A stretch of 64,000 bases of DNA from Trichostrongylus colubriformis (Eukaryota; Nematoda; Chromadorea; Rhabditida; Trichostrongylidae), in the NCBI GenBank assembly GCA_963978905.1, contig OZ022259.1, forward strand, positions 13,330,001 through 13,394,000, read 5' to 3'. Position numbers and translations under genes: made by a program. Positions within the stretch are counted from its first letter, which is position 1, and every line of letters begins with the position of its first letter. Positions 60,701 through 64,000 of this stretch are shown piece by piece. A model generated the notes under the pieces. The model worked only from the letters and a program-made list of their open reading frames with translations. It was not told the origin of the DNA and did no database searches.

Positions 60701-63700
60701 ATTCACATTTTTTTCGCGTGAAATTTTGTATGAGGCCCACATGAGGCAATACAACATAAACATATGGGTAACACAAAAACTCATTTTTCCGTGGACGATT
60801 CCTTTGAAAATTTTCAGAAACCATTTTGCGAATAGAACTCAATCAATTCCTATCGAAAGGAGCTTTGGGTGATCGAGGGGCTTTCTCGTATTGATAATGA
60901 TAGGAATTTTTGAGATATCAGATATCAGTTCTCACCATCAGGGCGGCAAAAAAGATATAGGGCAATCTGTGTCCCCTATCTTTTTGATTACAGTTGTGTC
61001 TAATCACTTGCTGCAGATGGACTATCTGTCTGTTCGAATTGACTGGACTGTTTTCGCCTTCATCTATAGTAAAATCTGTACCATTTTGAAAAGCGCTCAT
61101 CCTGATACTTCAGGTTATGTGTTAATCAGTGCCGACTACAGCCAGCTGGAACTTCGTGTTTTAGCACATCTTAGTGGAGATCCCGCACTTGTGGAAGTTC
61201 TGGGAAAAGGTGAATACTCACGCTCTGCATTTTTTAAATTTATCTTCGTGCATGTTGTAAAGAGCGAAGTATTTAAAAGCTGGGTGAGCAGCAGATTCTA
61301 TGAACAAATCGTGAAGCACCATTTGTTGCATGGTGCCACCCACGACCGTCTTTTTTGGCTCACATGAAGCCTTTTATTGGGGGCTAAAGTTGGCACATTT
61401 TTTTCAGATATGGAGAAAAACACGCAGTTGCCCCCAAAAGTTTCCGGCCAAATGGTTTTTCGGTTGCAACTTTTTTTTCTACTGGACCAACCTAAGCAAA
61501 ATTTTATAATAGTATGTTGAACCTGAGGGTAGTGCTACTGTAACACGTAAAGATAAATGATATGTGTCTCCACACAAATTTCTGTTGTGACTCTAGTCTT
61601 TTCAGCATCAAGAGCTTATAATATCTCAACTTTTTTCCGTCTAACCTATCTTCGACGCTTCATTTCGGTTGGTATGACGGCTGGTCCGCTTGAGGTACTA
61701 GACAGGAGAGCAGAAGTGCGCCAACGCGTGGGTGAGGCGTCCGTGAAGATGAAGGGATCTAAAATGAAGGTTAACGCAATTTGAGTTTCATGGAGCTCCC
61801 TGTCAAACGATATCGTCGATTCTGGAACGGTGCCAGGTTGGAGCTTCCACTAGTAATGCAGAGCGACCCGGTAAACCAGGCTTCTTCCATGCAACACAGA
61901 CTGATCATTTGCCGCTAGAAGTCGTTCACCTTCCAGCGGTTGTGGATATCGCCGCTAAGTTTTTCGGAAGGGATGGTATTCAAATCGGTGGAGAGACTGT
62001 GAGAGGAGGCCTAAATGATGTTGGAATTTACGGACGGCGTCTGGTCTAGAAACCGACCAAAAATAGAATAGCCAAAGTGCCAATGCGTGGCGCCATCTCG
62101 CCAGATGTCAGCGGATTGACGTGAAGTCCTTTTCCCATACGTCGTTCCCTTTTCCCATATCTCTCCCTCGTTATGACAGAGAATTTTGTTTCTGTTCAAC
62201 CCAACCTCTGAGCAAAAATTTAATTCAAAGCACTGCCACAGTCAATAAAGGATGATCCTGGTCGAAATTTCATCTGTAGACGTCAGTAGTGGTCCTGGAC
62301 CGCGCTGATACTCTGCGATGCCGCTGGCAGGGTGTGGCTGCATGTCTCTGCATCTGCTCCTATTCCACCCTGCCTCGTTGCCTGCGTCTTCTCTGCACCT
62401 ACCCCGAGCCATTCTGCCTCGTTGCCTGTGCATGCAGCCACGCCCTGCTGGCGGTGAGTATAAACGCGGACTTAACCACCAATCATTTTGAAAATTGTGA
62501 TTTTTATCATTTTTTATAGCAAACTATCTAATAATCGCGGCGTTTAAAGGAATCGTCCACGGAAAATGAGTTTTTGTGTTACCCATATATTTATGTTGTA
62601 TTTGCCTAATGTTGGCCCCATGCAAAATTTCACGCGAAAAATGTGAATCTGGCTGACATACAGCACCACAAAGTGCGGTCCCAGTGTGCGGGGCCTCCGT
62701 GTAAAAGCCTTGTACCGCGTCCGCCGTGGTCGGAGACGCATTGTAGGAACAGAAGGTTACGTAAACAGTCCCACTCTCCGTTCCCAACGGCGGTGGAAGA
62801 CGGGACGAGGCTTTTACACGGAGGCCCCGCCCACTGGGACCGCACTTTGTGGTGCTGTATCTCAGCCAGATTCACATTTTTCCGCGTGAAATTTTGCATG
62901 GGGCCAACATTAGGCAAATACAAAATAAATATATGGGTAACACAGAAACTCATTTTCCGTGGACGATTCTTTTAATGTGCGAGACAAAATCGCGGTGGTC
63001 AACACCAAATGTTCGAATTTCGGGAGATACTATTTTCTTCACTGTTTCCGGAATCATCGCAAAAAACGCGTGCGCAGCTCACAAGGGAAGGTCCCGAGGT
63101 CGAAGTGGCCATTCGGAAAGGGATACATATGGTCCGACGTATTTTAGGACGCTAATCTCGAACTTGCATTTCAAATCTGTAGAACGATTTTCTGAGCGGA
63201 GTTATGGAGATCTTTTTTGGGAAAATAGTGCTAATATGGTAGTTTGGAAGCCCGTAGCACGCGAGCCAGACGTTCTCGCGCAAAACCATGCGATTTTAGT
63301 GTTCAGGGGGCCGAACTACCCCATGGGACATGTTTTCAGCCAATTCGAGAATTTGACCAAACTTCAGAAAAATTCCTGGCCTACCGAGAATTCGACCACA
63401 TTTCGGAAAAAATTTTTCTTGTTGGACTACTAATGCGCTGCTAAATTTTTCATGACTGAGGTACAGAAACGATGGTATGGCTTTTCAGGGCAGGATGTAT
63501 TCACAGATATGTCGTCCAAGTTAGGGGTATCGCGCGATACAGCGAAGAAGTTGTGTTATGGCGTCATTTATGGAATGGGTGCGAAGGCGCTCGCCGAAGC
63601 AGTCAAGAAATCCGTAGACGAGGCCAGCGAACTCATTAAAAACTTCTTTCACACGTTTCCTAGTGCGTTTTTGACGTTTATAACCCACTGTCATACGAAA

Positions 63701-64000
63701 AAACTTTATCGGTGACATTTCAGAGGTGAAGACATACATTAACAACACCAAGGACCAAGCTGTGAAGACTGGTTTCGTCACTACAGTATTAGGTAAGTGG
63801 TTTCCTGTTCTGTATGGCTGTATGGGAAGAAAGGCAGATAAAAGGAATGTTTCCAATGCATATCATTGCTCTATAGAAAGTTCGATAATATTTATGAATT
63901 TATTCTTTATAGGTCGAAGACGGGTGACCCACAGCGCTCGAGGACGTCAAGAAGATGTTGCTAGGGATGATCGACAGAGCATCAATTACACAATACAAGG
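33784..64000 (+). CDS. polq-1: DNA polymerase theta (POLQ-1), gene-level entry, 3' end cut by window
   Basis: Bifunctional helicase-polymerase of theta-mediated end joining, acting in the nucleus. The start [20 protein letters not shown] is an exon (33784-33855) whose phase joins to the Walker A exon. The gene runs more than 30 kb to the right edge with at least 37 exons, listed in the two half-gene entries. Linker exons: 53480-53596, 54079-54173, 54996-55101, 55164-55266, 55461-55583, 55649-55724, 55878-55972, 56029-56125, 56220-56326; these encode acidic, Ser-rich sequence much shorter than the human central region. Two weak points: exons between 39714 and about 48063 (end of helicase core) are not resolved, and 56125/56220 do not join in phase. 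ceh-10 lies antisense in the unresolved gap. Introns carry at least eight recognisable transposons. Confidence 0.92.
34226..34375 (+). repeat. dispersed repeat, AGGTCGAAGTGGCCATTCG family
   Basis: AAGGATCCCAGGTCGAAGTG through ATTCTTTGAATGGAGTTATG also occurs at 63087-63210 (plus), inverted at 35238-35400, and in part at 27850-28060. Four partial copies in one window show a dispersed family; ends are not defined. Confidence 0.6.
34457..34548. mobile_element. 86-bp perfect-palindrome PIF/Harbinger-like MITE
   Basis: 34460-34545 reads GGCCGCGGTCATACTTTGCG... and its inverse, 42 of 43 positions matching, with centre GCCGGTGCCGGC. TAA flanks both sides (34457-34459, 34546-34548), the 3-bp duplication typical of PIF/Harbinger. 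The same termini occur in the 339-bp copy at 17854. Confidence 0.85.
35238..35400 (-). repeat. dispersed repeat copy, inverted
   Basis: The minus strand matches the 34226-34375 repeat (GATTCTCTGAATGGAGTTAT, GATCTCAAATCAGTTT and AAAGTGGCC blocks), so the two copies form a 1-kb spaced inverted pair in polq-1 intron 1. Confidence 0.55.
36080..36186. repeat. tandem repeat TACTAGGTCTT-TATTAGC in a polq-1 intron
   Basis: TTCTATTAGCTGTACTAGAC-CTTCTATTAGTTATGAAAT is repeated about 62 bp later with minor changes. The intron 36011-36640 otherwise has no recognisable content. Confidence 0.65.
40518..40611. repeat. tandem duplication of about 50 bp
   Basis: ATCCATGGTGATGTTGAGAA...GGGTGTTTACATT is followed by ATCCATGATGATGTCGAGAA...GGGTGTTTACATT. 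It lies in the long polq-1 intron. Confidence 0.65.
41617..41622 (-). terminator. candidate ceh-10 polyadenylation signal
   Basis: On the minus strand AATAAA occurs about 175 nt after the ceh-10 stop codon. If used, the ceh-10 3' UTR overlaps the candidate polq-1 exon at 41677. Confidence 0.35.
41677..41780 (+). other. polq-1: candidate polq-1 exon without a visible donor
   Basis: After the acceptor CTCGTAG, phase 1 reading gives [20 protein letters not shown] and on to [12 protein letters not shown], which fits the region after motif VI in POLQ (human GESILICKNSEK-like). The frame then meets TAA at 41781 and no GT donor precedes it. It overlaps the probable ceh-10 3' UTR on the other strand. 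It may be a real exon with a non-GT donor, a mutated exon, or chance similarity. Confidence 0.35.
41796..46624 (-). CDS. ceh-10: Paired-like homeobox protein CEH-10 (Vsx/Chx10), nested in polq-1
   Basis: Exons: 46439-46624, 46290-46374, 46094-46208, 45917-46040, 44952-45024, 44783-44893, 41796-41971; 870 nt, 289 residues, all phases consistent. Start [11 protein letters not shown]; an eh1-like repression motif FAIHEILGL is in exon 1. The homeodomain runs from [20 protein letters not shown] through [19 protein letters not shown] to [18 protein letters not shown], followed by the CVC-type block ([20 protein letters not shown]) and a C-terminal [10 protein letters not shown], then an acidic Ser-rich tail. 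This order is specific to the Vsx/Chx10 class. In C. elegans CEH-10 specifies AIY and other neurons. Intron 1 needs a GC donor (CAG|GCAGAG). Intron 4 has a TTAA MITE ending 17 nt before the exon that encodes homeodomain helix 3, and intron 6 (2.8 kb) has a hAT MITE. It lies antisense within polq-1. Confidence 0.93.
43863..44181. mobile_element. hAT-type MITE copy 4 with exact 8-bp duplication
   Basis: The element 43871-44173 (303 bp) starts CAGGGCACTCTCAGATGTCG and ends CTCGACTCTCGGTGTTCCCTG-like. CCTACAGG is repeated exactly on each side (43863-43870, 44174-44181). An 8-bp duplication and CAGGG ends fit hAT. It lies in ceh-10 intron 6. Confidence 0.85.
45041..45470. mobile_element. TTAA-flanked palindromic MITE, copy 1 (ceh-10 intron 4)
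   Basis: AGGAATCGTCCAAGGAAAAT at the left is inverted at the right; most of its 430 bp forms one imperfect palindrome. TTAA is on the left, TTGA on the right. The family has copies at 47635, 60404 and 62544. TTAA targets suggest a piggyBac-derived element. It ends 17 nt from ceh-10 exon 44952-45024. Confidence 0.8.
46966..47049. repeat. 84-bp palindrome upstream of ceh-10
   Basis: Arms 46966-47003 and 47012-47049 (TGCGATTGCTCTTTGAAGCT...) match at 36 of 38 positions around an 8-nt loop. It lies about 340 bp upstream of the ceh-10 start, within the polq-1 gap. It may be a small MITE or a promoter-proximal structure. Confidence 0.75.
47635..48066. mobile_element. TTAA-flanked palindromic MITE, copy 2
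   Basis: It has the same ends (TAATCGTCCACGG... and CGATCCCTTTAA) and the same interior TTATGTTGTATTTGCC as the other copies; TTAA is at the right side. It ends directly at the polq-1 coding stretch [13 protein letters not shown], whose splice acceptor cannot be located outside the MITE with confidence. Confidence 0.8.
49045..49713. mobile_element. foldback mariner-derived element, copy 1
   Basis: Ends TTGGGTAGTCTAAAAAG / TTGGTTAGTCTAGATAG with TA on both sides bound 49047-49711. The two arms are inverted copies, each reading the mariner transposase 3' block ([18 protein letters not shown]) toward the outer end. So the element is two mariner 3' ends joined head to head. It lies in the polq-1 intron 48598-50315. 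Confidence 0.82.
50107..50137. repeat. (CT)n microsatellite
   Basis: CTCTCTCTCTCTCTCT with one CA interruption, in a polq-1 intron. Confidence 0.9.
51171..53479 (+). other. polq-1 intron of 2.3 kb
   Basis: It contains open frames at 51315-51551 and 51660-52022 without recognisable motifs, and a G-rich run at 52328-52352 (four runs of 4-6 G). No gene is called. Confidence 0.6.
57392..58064. mobile_element. foldback mariner-derived element, copy 2
   Basis: Ends TTAGGTTGGCAACTAAGTAA and inverse bound 57394-58062 with TA on both sides. Both arms carry the mariner 3' block ([11 protein letters not shown] on the plus strand in the right arm, its counterpart on the minus strand in the left). Same architecture as the 49047 copy but with different terminal sequence. 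It lies in the polq-1 intron 57328-58666. Confidence 0.85.
58876..59625. mobile_element. 746-bp Tc1-like non-autonomous element, copy 2
   Basis: Ends CAGGGGGTGCCAAAAAAAAG and inverse bound 58878-59623 with TA on both sides; its interior aligns with the 9726-10466 copy throughout. It starts 52 bp after the exon ending 58825 in polq-1. Confidence 0.83.
60404..60810. mobile_element. TTAA-flanked palindromic MITE, copy 3
   Basis: AGGAATCGTCCACGGAAAAA at the left (after TTAA) and its inverse near 60800. Same interior as copies at 45041, 47635 and 62544. It lies in the GC-AG intron of polq-1 (60190-61113). Confidence 0.8.
62544..62975. mobile_element. TTAA-flanked palindromic MITE, copy 4
   Basis: TTAA is on both sides (62544-62547, 62972-62975), the clearest target duplication of the family. 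AGGAATCGTCCACGGAAAAT and its inverse form the ends. It lies in the polq-1 intron 61210-63488, which also holds a dispersed-repeat copy at 63087-63420. Confidence 0.85.
63087..63420 (+). repeat. dispersed repeat copy, longest version
   Basis: It matches 34226-34375 in its first half and 27850-28060 in its second half (GAGCCAG-CGTT, CAATTCGAGAATTTG-CCA blocks), so the two other loci are partial copies of one longer repeat. No terminal repeats were found. Confidence 0.55.

Larger units (their letters stand above)
56384..64000 (+). other. polq-1: polq-1 polymerase half (A-family, exon set)
   Basis: Exons: 56384-56783, 56837-57012, 57249-57327, 58667-58825, 59743-59895, 60015-60189, 61114-61209, 63489-63662, 63724-63792, 63913 to the edge. 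The early exons correspond to the degenerate exonuclease-like region. The thumb/palm begins at VLFSRLKL and [33 protein letters not shown] is the conserved template-contact block. Motif A is ADYSQLELR (catalytic Asp) in exon 61114-61209. Motif B is [20 protein letters not shown] in exon 63489-63662, followed by FVTTVLGRRR. Motif C with the second catalytic Asp is outside the window. Human-type inserts between motifs A and B appear short or absent. The intron after 60189 uses a GC donor. Introns contain a foldback mariner, a Tc1-like element and two TTAA MITEs. Confidence 0.93.

Overview
The window is nuclear DNA of a nematode. The introns are mostly GT..TTTCAG, the proteins match Caenorhabditis NHL-1, SRP9, KLP-19, POLQ-1 and CEH-10 at motif level, and the introns are unusually long and filled with small DNA transposons. 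Intron size and transposon load suggest a strongylid (hookworm-like) parasite rather than Caenorhabditis; that placement is inference. All gene models were assembled by hand from splice consensus, reading phase and recalled family motifs. No search was run.

Layout. (1) 697-12741, minus: 5' part of nhl-1 (RING, B-box, coiled coil); the NHL repeats lie beyond the left edge. Its introns of 3.2 and 6.3 kb hold MITEs, a broken mariner and, on the opposite strand, a small secreted-peptide gene (10745-11177). (2) 12742-16620: intergenic, one hAT-type MITE, no gene recognised. (3) 16621-23019, minus: two-exon SRP9 split by a 6.2-kb intron that contains a 1.36-kb palindrome. (4) 23716-33480, plus: klp-19/KIF4 chromokinesin, 30 exons, complete. 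(5) 33784 to the right edge, plus: polq-1, DNA polymerase theta, starting 303 bp after klp-19. The helicase half lies at 33.8-51.2 kb, the linker at 53.5-56.3 kb and the polymerase half at 56.4-64.0 kb, cut by the edge within the palm/fingers. (6) 41796-46624, minus: the paired-like homeobox gene ceh-10 (Vsx/Chx10), nested antisense inside a long polq-1 intron.

The genes do not form one pathway. KLP-19 (spindle and chromosome) and POLQ-1 (end joining) are adjacent on the same strand and could be co-transcribed. The most unusual content is structural: nested antisense genes, a giant multi-hairpin palindrome in an intron, several MITE families with readable target-site duplications (TA, TAA, TTAA, 8 bp), foldback elements made from duplicated mariner 3' ends, and two GC-AG introns. 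I did not find a clear new enzymatic or defence system.
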